Below, piece after piece: positions 1 to 9,786 of a DNA stretch of 64,000 bases. Position numbers and translations under genes: made by a program. The DNA lies in the NCBI RefSeq assembly GCF_000186865.1, contig NW_008705574.1, forward strand, positions 72,282 through 136,281, in the 5' to 3' direction. Under the pieces are notes generated by a model. It saw nothing but the letters and a program-made list of their open reading frames with translations. It searched no databases and was not told where the DNA came from. Every line of letters begins with the position of its first letter. Within the stretch, counting starts at the first letter, position 1. Source of the stretch: Aureococcus anophagefferens (Eukaryota > Sar > Pelagophyceae > Pelagomonadales > Pelagomonadaceae).

Positions 1-1320
1 ATGGCCGCGGCGCCCTTGGCGGGGACGTAGACGGAGATCTTCGCGCCGCCGTCCTCCTCGGCGAAGCCAAACTCGCGCACCTCCGTGATGGGCACCTCGC
101 GGCGCGCCGACGTCTCGAGCTTCACGGGCGCCGTGTCGACCTTCACGCTCTGGTCCGTCGCGCCGTGCGCGTAGTAGTAGGAATTCTCGCCGTGCTTGCA
201 CACGGACGCGCCGAGCGCGCCCGGGGGCTCGGCGCGCCCGGGGTCCTCGGGCGTCACGTCCTCGACGACGAAGCCGTCGGCCTCGTCGAGGCGCTGCGGC
301 GCCATGACGACCTTGGTCTTCTCCGCGCGGCCCTGCTCGCCGTGCGCGAAGTAGTACCTGGGCAGGAAAAGGGTGCGAAATTCTCAATTTCAAAGGCTCC
401 TTTCTCGGCCGATTTCCACTCGTTTCGGCTGATTTTTGGACGAGCGATCATCTCTCGGAGCGCTCTCGAAGCGTGGATGCTTTTCCTAGAACGCGCGCGC
501 GCGAAACACTCACATTGAAGCGACGTTGAATCACCCTTTTCCTGCCCTGAGTAGTACGAATTGCCGCCCTTGCGCGCGATGGAGTCGGCGATGGCGTTCT
601 TCGACGGCGCCTTGGTCGTGATGACGCCCCGGTCCTTCGTCGCCGCGCCGCGCTCGCCGCGCTCGCTCTGCTGGCGCAGGAGCTCCTGCTTCGCGGCCGT
701 CGCCTGCGGACGCGCCCGGTCGCGGCGCGAGCGCGGGGACGCGGAGCGCGCGCGCGCGCGCGAGCGTACATCCCCTCGGCTGTGGTTCTTCGTAATTTGA
801 GTAGTCTTCCGCATCGGCGGGCGGGTTTCAAGCCGCCGCCTCTCGTGGTCGTAGGACTGGGGCTCGTCACCGGGGCTTTCGGCGGCGTTCGCGGGACGCG
901 GCGCCGCGCGGAGATGGGCGCCCGCTCGTCGCGGCGGCTCGCCTCGCGCCGCTCGGCGACGAGCCGCAGGCGCTCGGCCTCGCGGCGCCGCGCGGCCGCG
1001 GCGGCCGGCGACTCGGCCGCGGCCGCGCGCGCCTCCGCGGCCGCGGCGTCCTGCGCGCGCCGGTGCGCGTCGACCTCGTCGCTCGACAGCGGCCGGAGCA
1101 CGCGGCTGCTCACGTAGCCGCCGACGGGCTTGACGATGCGCCGCCGCGACACGCCCGCGGACGTCTTGGCGACGGACGCGTCGGCGGCGACGACGACGGC
1201 GCCGTAGACGAGGTCGCCGACCTGGGCGCTGTCCAGCTCCACGTCGGCGCGCACGACGGCGCCACTCCGGCCGATGACGCGGTAGAGCGGCCGCGACGAC
1301 TGGAGCGCCGAGGCGACCAT
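1..1320 (-). CDS. CS-domain-like protein, 3' end outside window
   Basis: The gene reads leftward and leaves the window, so its C-terminus is missing. ATG at 1320 begins a compact beta-rich stretch (about residues 1-75, ending near RIVKPVGGYVSSRVLRPL), then an Ala/Arg-rich coiled region. A frame change near 830-890 joins it to a segment starting DEPQSYDHERRRLETRP; I read this as a short intron but cannot fix its ends. Then come two copies of an NSYY(F/Y)AHG motif about 45 residues apart, and at the edge EFGFAEEDGGAKISVYVPAKG, which resembles the first strands of a CS (p23/CacyBP-like) domain. The first NSYY motif is split by an introner: the intron runs from 557 down to 358, phase 2, and splicing gives NSYYFAHGEQG. 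CS proteins are usually HSP90 or SGT1/CacyBP-type adaptors. That role is inferred from the partial domain only. Confidence 0.5.
358..549 (-). mobile_element. Introner element copy A (192 bp)
   Basis: The ends are terminal inverted repeats (CTGGGCAGGAAAAGGGTG against CACCCTTTTCCTGCCCTG). It is flanked by an exact 8-bp duplication AGTAGTAC at 350-357 and 550-557. In the sense of the host gene (minus strand) the upstream duplication supplies the GT donor (GTACTACT) and the element ends in CCCAG, so the 200-nt intron 557-358 removes one duplication plus the element. Strand here means internal orientation, taking the side with GATTCAACG as the left. Confidence 0.93.
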
Positions 1321-1550
1321 CACCGCGGCCGCCGTCGACCTAGGCACAGCCACAGCGAGTGGCAAAATGGAGCGCTGCTGGCCTCAAGGACTTGTCGTTG
1401 AATTGGTCCCATGATGTTGAAGTGACCGCCCGCGCGCTGGGGCAGCGTTTGGACGCTCTGGACGCTCGTTAGAAGGCGCCGGTCGACGGACGACTCGCGC
1501 CGCGCGCCGCGCCGCCCGTCGGCGCACGTCGCCGCGCCGCCGCGTCGCGC

Positions 1551-3700
1551 ATGGGCGGCCCGGTCGAGAACCTCCTGCGCGCCGCGGGCTGCCCGCTCTA
1601 CGCCGTCCCAAAGGCCCTGGGCTTCGACGTCGAGGCGCAGCGGAGCGCGGCGCAGGTGGAGGCGGACAACGCGCGCGGGTGCGTGGCGCCGTGCTGGGAC
1701 GAGACGGACAACGGCATCCCCGACGTCTGCCTCGAGCGCAAGTGGTGCCCCTTCAACCCGGACAACCCCGTCACGAACGACAACTTCGTGTGCCTCGTCT
1801 TCGGCAACATCGGTTTCCCCTACTTCGACCGGCGGCGCAAGGTCTACATGGGCGTCGCCATGTGGTCGACGCTGCTCGCGATGTTCGTCACGGCCTTCGG
1901 CGCGCTGTCGCTGTCGACGGACCCGGACGTCGTGCGCACGTCCTACTGGGCGAAGCTCGAGACCTGGAACGCGACGTCTCGGGAGACGACGCACTACTAC
2001 CTGGGATTACGGTCCATCGTCACGGTCTACGACGGCGGCGACGAGACGACGGACCGGCTCGAGATCGACTACATGGTCGGGCGGATCCCCGGGAGCCGGA
2101 ACGTCGACCCCATGCGCGAGGAGCTCCTCGAGAGCTGCGCCGACAGCGCCGCGGGGAACCAGATCGGCGCCTTACTTTCCTGCGTGACGCTCATCTTCGC
2201 GCTCCTGGGGACGATCAACCGCATGAAGTTCTCGAGCGACGCGAACGTGCAGAAGGCGCTGGGCCTCGTCACGGACACGTGGGGCGCTTTAACGCTGAGC
2301 TACACGCTCTTCAACTTCCACGCGAACTGCTTCGACGACCTGCCGAACCGGTTCCTGCACCTGGACCTCGACTACGAGTGGGGGCCGGGCTGGATCTGCT
2401 ACCTCTTCTGCGCGTTGAGCGGGTGCATCCGCGCCGCGGCGCACTGGGTCACGCCGACGCCGGGCAACGGCGCGGGCGCGTGCACCTTCAGTCTACCGAT
2501 GGAGATTTTAAAGCTCCTGGACGCGGACGGCGACGGCGAGATCACCTGGGAGGACCAGAAGCTCATGTTCCGGAACCTGAAGAAGTTCATACAGCACGAG
2601 ACCGTCGAGGTCCGGAGCCGCGCGACGATCCTGCGGGCCGACATGCTCAAGGGCGGCGGCCGCTTCGTGCGCGCCGCGTCCGACGCGGCCGAGGACCTGG
2701 CGGACCGCGTCCGCCACTCGCTCACGGCCCACGACGAGAGCCCCCGCGCGCTCGGCGACGACGAGAAGCGCGACCTCGTCGCGGGCGCGCTCGCGGACTT
2801 TGGCGGCGCGGCGCCCGCGCCGCCGGCGCCGGCGACGGCGACGTCGCCCGCGTCGCCGGCGCCCGAGTCGCCCAAGGCGCCCGCGGCGCCCGCGGCGCCG
2901 AGGAGCCCGCCGCGCGACGCGGGGCCCGCGCCCGCGGGCGAGCGCGACGGCGCGCCCGAGGACCCCCTCGCGCGGCGCGTGTCCCTCTCCCTCGCGAAGC
3001 AGCGCCACAACGCGCGCCGGTCTTCCATCGCGCGGTCCGTGCCAGGGCAGGACAAGAGAGCGACATTCCCAACTTCAAAGGCTCCTTTCTCGGCCGTTTC
3101 CCACTCGTTTCGGCTGATTTTTGGACGAGCGATCATCTCTCGGAACGGTCTCGAAGCGTGGATGCTTTTCCCGGAACGCGCGCGCGCGGGACACTCACGT
3201 TGAAGCGACGTTGAATCACCCTTGTCCTGCCCAGGTCCGTGCTCCGCGAGTCGACGGCGCACGACCGGCACGAGCGCCTCGCGAAGCGGTCCGCGGAGCG
3301 CAGCGCCGCGCGCCGCGGGTCCGTGCGCACGGCCAACGTGCCGACCTACCTCTACGGCCTCTCCGACGACGCCAGGTGCTCGCCGCGCCTCCTCGAGGAG
3401 GACGAGGCGCGGCGCCACCACCGGCCCAAGGCCATGTGGAACAAGGTGCGGCTCAACATGAAGCACCTCAAGCAGGCCCAGGTGCGCCCGGACGACGGCG
3501 CCGGGGCCGCGGACGCGGCGCCGGAGGCGGACCCCGACCCGGTGACGGCGCAGCCCGCGCCGAGCCCGCTCGCGCCGCCGCGGCGACTCGACGGGGGCGA
3601 CGACCCGGGGCCGCTCCGCCAGGGCCGCCTGCCGCCCCTCGCGGACCGGCGCGACCTGCCGCCCCTGCGACCGAGGGACGACGAAATGAAGTCGCCGTAA
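1551..3700 (+). CDS. Multi-span membrane protein with one EF-hand
   Basis: Two exons, 1551-3034 and 3235-3700, separated by an introner intron (phase 2). Four hydrophobic spans are visible at roughly residues 100-122, 207-228, 239-262 and 283-303. A Cys-rich N-terminal domain and a predicted loop carrying an N-glycosylation sequon (NAT) lie outside them. After the last span an EF-hand loop DADGDGEITWED (about 325-336) has the expected Asp/Glu ligands, so calcium sensing on the tail side is likely. The remainder is an Ala/Pro-rich, Arg-rich disordered tail. Splicing at the target-site duplication joins ...SSIAR to SVLRESTAHDRHERL in frame, which supports the exon structure. I do not recognise a family. 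It is transcribed divergently from the CS-domain gene across about 230 bp. Confidence 0.75.
3043..3234 (-). mobile_element. Introner element copy B (192 bp)
   Basis: Terminal inverted repeats with core GGGCAGGACAAG at both ends. Exact 8-bp duplication GTCCGTGC at 3035-3042 and 3235-3242. The intron is 3035-3234 (200 nt): GT comes from the left duplication and AG from the element's final CCCAG. Internal sequence is in the opposite orientation relative to transcription from copies A, C and F. Confidence 0.95.
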
Positions 3701-3794
3701 AGCGCGGACTCGTGGGGAAGCCAGCTCACGGCAACCTTGCTTCAAGCGATCGCTTCAAGCATGTTGACGATCCGCCCGTGTGAAGCACTGAGCT

Positions 3795-5758
3795 ATGGCA
3801 GGCGCCGCTGTCTTGCTGGCGCTCGTCGCCACCCGCGCGGCGGCGTTCGCGCCGCCGCGGCCAACGCGCGCGCCCCTCGTCGCGCGGTCCTACAAGCGGC
3901 CCGACGCGCCGCCGAGCCCCGACGGGTTGTCGTCGCTGCGGTCCGCGGCGGCGAGCGGCCGCTGGCGCGAGGCGCTGGCGCTCATCGCCGCGGCGGAGGA
4001 GGCCATCGGCGACCGCGCGGCCAAGGGCGAGGGCCAGGCGTTCCCGCTGCCCATCGAGGCCTACAACCTCGCCATCACGGCCTGCGGCGCCGCGGGCGAG
4101 TGGCGCGAGGCGCTCGGCGTGCTCCGGCGGCTCACCGTCGGCGTCGACTTCGACGGCGACAAGGGGTCGGTCCTCGGGCGGCGGCCGCGGCCCGACCACG
4201 TGACCTTCAACGCCGCGGGCGCCGCCGCGGCGAAGAGCGGCAGATGGCGCGACGCGGAGATGGTGTTGGACCAGAGCAGGCGCTACAAGCGGAGCCACAT
4301 CATCCTCTACACGTCGGTCATCGGCGCCTGCGGGCGCGCGCGGGAGAAGGGCCGGGCCCTGGGCCACCTGGCGCGGCTCCGCGAGGAGCGGGGCCGCGCG
4401 GACGTCTTCGCGTTCACCGCGGCCGTCGACGCGTGCGCGCGCGCGGGCGACTTCGCCAACGCGACGGCGCTGCGGCGCGCGATGGAGGCCGAGGACCGCG
4501 TGGCGCCGAACCTGCGGACCTTCCGCGCGCTCGTGTCCGCCGCGGGCAACGCCGGCGAGTGGGCCGCGGCGGAGGAACTGTTGGAAGAGGTCCGCGCCGC
4601 GTTCGCGGCGCGCGACGGCGACGACAGGGGCTGGCGGCTCCGGGACTACGCGGCGTGCCACGAGGCGGCGCTCTTCGCCTGCCAGGACCGGGGCGACTAC
4701 GCCCGGGCCGCCGCCGTGCTCGGCCGCGTCGAGGCGGACGTCGACGCGCGCGCCGTCGGCGGCCGCGACGGCGACGCGCTCGACTTCACGCTGCGCGGCC
4801 ACGTCGCCGCGGTCGGCGCGTGCGCCGCGTTCCGCGGGCCGGCGGAGGGCGAGGACTGGGCGGACCGGCGCCGCGTCGCCTTCGAGCTGCTGCGGCGCCT
4901 CGAGGACCGCGTGTCCGCGCCGGCGCGGCGGTCCATGCTCTGGCGGCGCGCGCGCGAGCGCCGCGCGGCGCACAACGCGGTCTTGGCGGTGTGCGGGCGG
5001 GGCGGTTTTGTGGGTGATGCTTGGAGCTCCTCGAGAACGCGACGACGAAAGGGTTGAAGCCCGACGCGGCGTCGTTCAACGCGTGCCTGGCCGCGTGCCG
5101 CCGGTCCGAGCCGCCGAAGGCCGAGGCGTCGCTCCGCATCTGGCGCCAGCTCATCGACGACGGCACGGCGGCGCGGCCCGACGGCGTCTCCGCGGCGGAG
5201 ACCGTGGCCTGCCTCGAGCGCGGCAACCGCACGGCCGACGCGGACGAGGTCTTCGGCGACTGTTTGCGGCTGGGCGTGCTCCTCACGAAGCCCGCGGGCC
5301 CGCGGTCCGCGGCGCCGCCGTCGGGCGTCAAGTCGTCGTCGTTCCTCGACGAGGACGGCGAGTACGACGTCAGCGGCATGACCGTGCCCCTCGCGCGCTG
5401 CGCCGTGCGGCGCGCCGTCTACGAGGCCGCGGCCGACCTCGACCCGAAGGCGACGGCGAAGGCGTCCGTCGTCTTCATCACGGGCGTCGGCGCGCGGCGC
5501 CAATTCGACCCGAACCACGTGCCGCTCCGGACCCACGTGCTCCAGCTCCTGCGGCACGGCTTCGACCCGCCGCTCGTCGCCTTCGTGCCCGACGACGCGC
5601 CGGGCACGGTCAAGGTCGAGACGCGGTCCCTCCTGGCCTGGGCCGCGGCGCGCGACGAGGACGCCGCGGACGCCGCGGAGAAGCGGCCCGCGCGCGGCGG
5701 CGGCGCGAAGCGCCGGGGGAAGCGCGGCCGCAAGAAGGGCCGGCCGAGTAGCAAGTAA
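3795..5758 (+). CDS. Plastid-type PPR-SMR protein (one frame change)
   Basis: ATG at 3795 begins a hydrophobic signal followed by RAAAFAPPRPTRAP, an ASAFAP-like junction typical of plastid import through the secondary endosymbiont membranes. Several degenerate pentatricopeptide repeats follow, for example AYNLAITACGAAGEWREAL and AFTAAVDACARAGDFANA. The C-terminus has a small-MutS-related (SMR) core: VVFITGVGARRQ, LRTHVLQLL and VAFVPDDAPGTVKV, then a Lys/Arg tail. PPR-SMR proteins bind organellar RNA or plastid nucleoids and act in RNA processing or gene expression. At about 5020 the frame must slip by one base: VCGRGGFVGDA must continue as LELLENATTKGLKPD. No credible intron fits there, so a one-base deletion (assembly or real) is the simplest reading. 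Without it the protein would end at 5057. Confidence 0.85.
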
Positions 5759-5788
5759 AAACAGTGTCGTAACGCCCGCAAGTAACAG

Positions 5789-7027
5789 TTACGATCGGAG
5801 CGCCCGCAGGAGGGCCTCGTCGCGGATGCCCGCGAGGTCGAGGCCGACGTCCGCGCGCGTGAGCGCGACGCCGGGCGGCGGCGCCGCGCACGCCGGCCCG
5901 CCGCAGAGCGCCGCGCGGAAGTCCGGCGTGGCGTAGCCGAAGCTCGCGAGGGCCGGCGCGTGCTTGGACCGCCACTTGGCGAGGTCCGCGGCCGCGCGGG
6001 GCACCGCGGCCTCGCGGTGCGCGGACGCGCCCGCGACGCACGTCTTCCGCCGGTCGAGGACGCCGCCGTCGAGCCAGCACGCGACGTACTGCAGGTTCGA
6101 CCGCGCGAGCCCTCGGAAGGGCGCGAGGTCCGGCGCCGCGCCGCCGAGGACGCGCGCCAGGGCCGGCGAGGCCCCGTCGAGCGCGACGGCCTCCGCGTGG
6201 ACGACGGCCGCGTGGTCGAGCGCCGCGAGGTCCTCGCGCGCCTTGGTCCAGACGCGGCGCCACATGTCGAGGCGCCGGTCCATGGCCCGGTCCTCGGCGT
6301 CGACGAGGTAGCGCGTGTGCTTGGCATTCCACTTGTTCTTGAGCCACTTGTCCACCGCGAGCGCCCAGGCGAGCGGATGGCGGAGCACGAAGACGAAGCG
6401 CGCGTTCGCCGGGTAGAGCGCCTGGAGGAAGGTCGACCGCACGACGTTCTCCGGCGTCTTCTCCACGAGCACGGCCGCCGACGCGTTCCAGAAGTCCTTC
6501 CACTCGTCCCAGAGCTTCGCCGCGTTCTCGGCCGTCGCGAGGTCGGAGTCGGCGTTCAACGCGAGGCGCCGGAGCCCCCGGCTCCCGCCGCGGCCCCAGT
6601 CGCGCAGGGCGTACACGTAGGGATAAACGTCCTGGGCGAACTTGCCCTCGACGCCGCCGCTCCTGATGACGTCGCGGAGGTAGGACCGCTTGACGCCGCG
6701 CCAGCGGCAGATTTTCGCGAACCGGTCCTCGGACGCGTTCGCGCTCAGGGACCGCTTCAGCCAGTCGAAGGACTGGGCGCTCGCGCCGTCGAGCGCGTCG
6801 ATGGTCGTCGCCAGCGTCGTCGTGCCGCTCCGCTGCAGGCCGCCGACGAAGAGCAGCACGCGGCCCGCGTCCCGCGCCGGCGCCGGCGCCGCGGGCCGCA
6901 GGAGCGCGAGCCCGAGGGCGCCGTGCGGCTGCGCGACGTGGCCGTGCTCGGCGACGAGGACGCTCGTCGCCAGCAGGCAGACGGCGCCGACGGCCGCCAG
7001 GGCGACGGCGAGCGGGCCCAGCATCAT
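5789..7027 (-). CDS. Membrane-anchored sulfotransferase
   Basis: 412 residues, with tandem Met codons at 7027 and 7024. The N-terminal hydrophobic stretch (about residues 3-26) fits a type II Golgi signal anchor. The PAPS 5'-phosphosulfate loop is GLQRSGTTTLATTI (about 63-76). The 3'-phosphate motif is FVFVLRHPLAWALA (about 211-224), preceded by VEKTPENVVRS. This is the usual layout of sulfotransferase family proteins, which move sulfate from PAPS to sugars, proteins or small molecules. The acceptor cannot be told from sequence. Single exon. Its stop codon is 30 bp from that of the convergent PPR-SMR gene. Confidence 0.88.
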   Translation of the reverse strand: MMLGPLAVALAAVGAVCLLATSVLVAEHGHVAQPHGALGLALLRPAAPAPARDAGRVLLFVGGLQRSGTTTLATTIDALDGASAQSFDWLKRSLSANASEDRFAKICRWRGVKRSYLRDVIRSGGVEGKFAQDVYPYVYALRDWGRGGSRGLRRLALNADSDLATAENAAKLWDEWKDFWNASAAVLVEKTPENVVRSTFLQALYPANARFVFVLRHPLAWALAVDKWLKNKWNAKHTRYLVDAEDRAMDRRLDMWRRVWTKAREDLAALDHAAVVHAEAVALDGASPALARVLGGAAPDLAPFRGLARSNLQYVACWLDGGVLDRRKTCVAGASAHREAAVPRAAADLAKWRSKHAPALASFGYATPDFRAALCGGPACAAPPPGVALTRADVGLDLAGIRDEALLRALRS

Positions 7028-7143
7028 CCCATGCTCTCTCTTATTTCGGGCTGCAACTCGCGTTCAAGAATCGCCTCGCCGCCAAAGAGCTCCGGTCGTC
7101 GTCGTCGCGCACCTTGCGTGACGCCCCGCCGGTCGCGCGGACC

Positions 7144-7620
7144 ATGGCGCCGTCCAAGGGCAAGACCCTCAAGAAGCTCGAGGCGACGGTGAAGAAGCGC
7201 GTCGAGCTCGACAAGGCGCGCGAGGACCTGCCGAACCGCGACGGCGCCCTCGAGGGCGAGGTCTACGGCGCGCGCCTGGGCGCGCTCCTCAAGGAGGTCG
7301 ACCCGGCCTACGCGCTCGAGCCCGAGGCCGAGGAGCTCGTGCTGAAGATGGCCGACGAGTTCGTGCACCAGGTCACCAAAAGGGCCGCGGAATACGCGAA
7401 GCACCGCCGGTCGGGCACGCTCGACGCCGTCGACGTGCAGCTCTGCCTCGAGAAGCACTGGGACATCGTCGTGCCGGGCATCCCCGCGCGCACGGCGCCG
7501 CGGCCCGCGGCCCTCGCGGCGCCCTACACGTACCGCCGCGTCGACCCGCGCGCGCCCGCGCCGCCCCTCGTCGCCGAGGACCGGCCCCGCAAGGGCAGCA
7601 AGCGGCCCCGCGCGTCCTAA
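7144..7620 (+). CDS. TAF12: TFIID subunit TAF12, histone-fold protein
   Basis: 158 residues from the ATG at 7144 (context accATGg). The histone-fold region, about residues 35-103, contains LGALLKEVDPAYALEPEAEE and then LVLKMADEFVHQVTKRAAEY, and ends KHRRSGTLDAVDVQLCLEKHW with DIVVPG. This is the conserved TAF12 signature, including the D-A-x-D-V-Q-L-x-L-E-x-x-W block. TAF12 pairs with TAF4 in TFIID and with ADA1 in SAGA and is needed for RNA polymerase II transcription. The tail is basic and Pro/Ala-rich. Single exon, divergent from the sulfotransferase gene with about 116 bp between start codons. Confidence 0.92.
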   Translation: MAPSKGKTLKKLEATVKKRVELDKAREDLPNRDGALEGEVYGARLGALLKEVDPAYALEPEAEELVLKMADEFVHQVTKRAAEYAKHRRSGTLDAVDVQLCLEKHWDIVVPGIPARTAPRPAALAAPYTYRRVDPRAPAPPLVAEDRPRKGSKRPRAS

Positions 7621-7648
7621 CTTCGCTATCATCTACGGCCGCGACCAA

Positions 7649-8164
7649 TCAGTTGATCGTCTTCGCGAGGTAGAAGCGGAGGTCCTGGAAGGGCAGGCGG
7701 ATCTCGCCGGACGTGCCCGCGGCGCGGAAGACGGGGAGCATCATGTCCTGCTTGACGAGGTAGTCGATGCGCTTCGCGTCGAAGACGGCGCCGTTGACGA
7801 TGAGCGCGGGCGGGCTCACGCCGATGCGGCGCTTGAGGCTCCCGACGAGCGCGCCGCTCTCCGGCTGCTGGTCGAGGCGCACCTCCGTGTACTTGGTCGT
7901 CTTCGACACCTTGAGCGCCTCGATCGCGGACTGGGACGCCGCGGAGCCGTCCGAGAAGAGCACGGCCTTGGACCCGGACACGAAGCCGTCGAGGGCCGCG
8001 TCGGCCTCGGGATTGGGAAGGAACTGCTGGAAGAAGGCCGTCGGCGCGGCGCGCGCGGCCGTCCTCCGCGCGGGCGCGGCCCGCGGCAGCGTGCGCGCCA
8101 CGAGGCCGCAGGCCTGCGCCACGAGGAGCGCGGCGGCGACGACTCCGAAGGATCGGCGGGCCAT
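7649..8164 (-). CDS. Thioredoxin-fold-like protein lacking redox cysteines, plastid-targeted
   Basis: 171 residues from ATG at 8164. The N-terminus is a signal peptide (RSFGVVAAALLVAQACG) followed by a basic, Ala-rich transit-like segment. The mature part (about 40-171) reads KAVLFSDGSAASQSAIEAL ... KYTEVRLDQQPES ... RIGVSPPALIVNGAVFDAK. The beta-alpha-beta order, with a strand before VSPPALIVNG where thioredoxin-fold proteins carry their cis-proline, resembles glutaredoxin or glutathione S-transferase N-terminal domains. The CxxC site is replaced by DGSAAS and no cysteine remains in the mature part, so dithiol chemistry is excluded. A binding or structural role is more likely. The family call is tentative. 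Divergent from the MFS gene. Confidence 0.6.
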   Translation of the reverse strand: MARRSFGVVAAALLVAQACGLVARTLPRAAPARRTAARAAPTAFFQQFLPNPEADAALDGFVSGSKAVLFSDGSAASQSAIEALKVSKTTKYTEVRLDQQPESGALVGSLKRRIGVSPPALIVNGAVFDAKRIDYLVKQDMMLPVFRAAGTSGEIRLPFQDLRFYLAKTIN

Positions 8165-8264
8165 CGTCTTTGCAAATCCAGGGCTTGCGTCGACGCGTGC
8201 GGCATCATGGCGATGGTGCCGTTCTCCAGAGATTCGCGCATTGATGCTGCCCCCGCTATCGACG

Positions 8265-9784
8265 ATGTGCGCCGCGATGCGACGCAGCTCGCGCGTGCTC
8301 CTCGTCCTTGCAGCGACGACGTCGGCGCTCGCGCCGTTGCCGTCCCACGCGCGCCGCGGTCCGCCCCTGCGCGCCGCGGCACCGCTGAAACCGAGCGGCG
8401 GCGCCGCGGCGCCGGCCGAGGCGCCGCGGCGGCTGCTCGTCATGCTGTCGCTGGGCTACGGCGGCAGCATGTTCGCCTTCCGGCCGACGCTCATGATCGT
8501 GCTGCCCGCGCTCCTCAAGAGCCTCCACCTGTCGGAGGCCGACGGCGGCGCGTTGCTGAGCACGTGCCAGCTGAGCTACATGGTCGCGAAGCCTCTGTCC
8601 CAGGCCGCGAGCGACGGCGTCGACGCGCGGCTCTTATTGGTCGCGAGCGAGGTCGCGACGGGCGCCTGCTTCTGCCTCCTGGCGCTGGCGACGACGAGGC
8701 TCCACCTGCGGGTCTTGTTCGCGCTGATCATGGCGTTCCAGGCGCCGCACGTGCCCGCGGCCGCGCGGATCATCACGACGCGCTACGCGGCGGCGAAGCG
8801 CGGCAAGCCCTTCTCGACGATCAACGCCGCGGCGAACCTCGCGTCCTGCGCCGTGCCCCTCGTCGTCACGCGCGCCGTCGCGCGGTTCGGCTTCCGCGCG
8901 CTGTTTCTGGCCGTCGGCGGCGTCTGCGCGCTGCTGCCCCTGGTCCAGTACGCGAGCATCGCCGAGGGCGACGTCGCCGCGCCGGCGGCGGCGGCGGCGC
9001 CGGCGCCGGGCCTCGGCGGCGTGCTGCGGTCGCGCGTCGTCTGGCTGCTGGGGCTGTGCTACGCGCTGCTCTACTTCGTGCGCATGGGCGTCGAGGGCTG
9101 GGTCGGGACCTTCGCGCCGGGCTGCGTCGGGCGGTTCCTCTTCTTCTGGCAGGTGGGCGGCGTCGTCGGGTCGACGGCCGCGGGGCCGTCGTCGGACCGG
9201 CGCGGCGGCGACCCGGCGCCGCTCGGCGTCGCCTTCGCCGCGGCGCTCCTCGCCTTCGCTTTGGCGTTTCGCGTCGTCGGCGACGAAACCCACCCGCTCA
9301 TCGTCGCCGCCGTCGCGTCCCTCGGCGGCGCCGCGGCCTACGGCGCGCGCGTGCTCAACGGGGCAGGAAACGAGTGATTCGAGTTCGCTTCAACATGAGT
9401 GTTCCGCGCGCGCGCGTTCCGGCAAAAGCATCCACGCGTCGAGAGCGCTCCCGGAGATGATCGCTCGTCCAAAAATTAGCCGAAACGAGCGGAAAATGAT
9501 CGAGATAGGAGCCTCCAAAGTTGGGAATGTCGCACTCTTTTCCCGCCCAGGTGCTCAACGTGCTCACGACGCGCGCGACGGTCGACGCGCGGTCCTGCGG
9601 CAAGGCCGACGCCGTGACGAACGCGCTCGCGGAGTGCGGCGGCGCCGTGGCCGGGCTGCCCCTCATCGCCCTCGTCCAGCGCGCGGGCTGGGCCGCGTAC
9701 CCCCGGACGCTCGCCGCCGCCGCCGCGGCGCTCGTCGCGGCGCACGTCGCCCTCGCCGCCGAGTGCCGCCGGGGCGCGCCCTAA
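8265..9784 (+). CDS. Major facilitator superfamily transporter
   Basis: Exons 8265-9350 and 9551-9784, joined across introner copy C in phase 0. Splicing gives GARVLNVLTTRATVDARSCG. ATG at 8265 or 8277 precedes a signal-like stretch ending TSALAPLPSHARRGPP, which resembles an ASAFAP transit motif, so a plastid-envelope location is possible. About ten to twelve hydrophobic helices follow. The first cytosolic loop SYMVAKPLSQAASDGVDARL matches the MFS loop between helices 2 and 3 in the organophosphate:phosphate antiporter style (glycerol-3-phosphate/hexose-phosphate carriers). Substrate is not determinable. Without splicing the protein would end five codons into the element and lose its last 78 codons. 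The stop codon is 2 nt from the stop of the convergent desaturase gene. Confidence 0.82.
9359..9550 (+). mobile_element. Introner element copy C (192 bp)
   Basis: Exact 8-bp duplication GTGCTCAA at 9351-9358 and 9551-9558. The intron is 9351-9550, 200 nt. The donor-side end reads CGGGGCAGGAAACGAGTG and the acceptor-side end CACTCTTTTCCCGCCCAG, so this is the most diverged of the six: its terminal repeats no longer match each other exactly and its second base is G, not A. Confidence 0.93.
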
Positions 9785-9786
9785 GT

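Noticed and set aside
358..549. Protein-like open frames running through the introner copies (e.g. MIARPKISRNEW, HARARDTHVEATLNH)
   Set aside because: The same peptides recur at all six copies because the element is repeated. They join or end host frames and are intron, not exon.
5008..5042. Micro-intron (GT...AG of about 20-25 nt) as the cause of the PPR-SMR frame change
   Set aside because: Far below the size of any other intron here (59-200 nt), and the splice would remove conserved residues.
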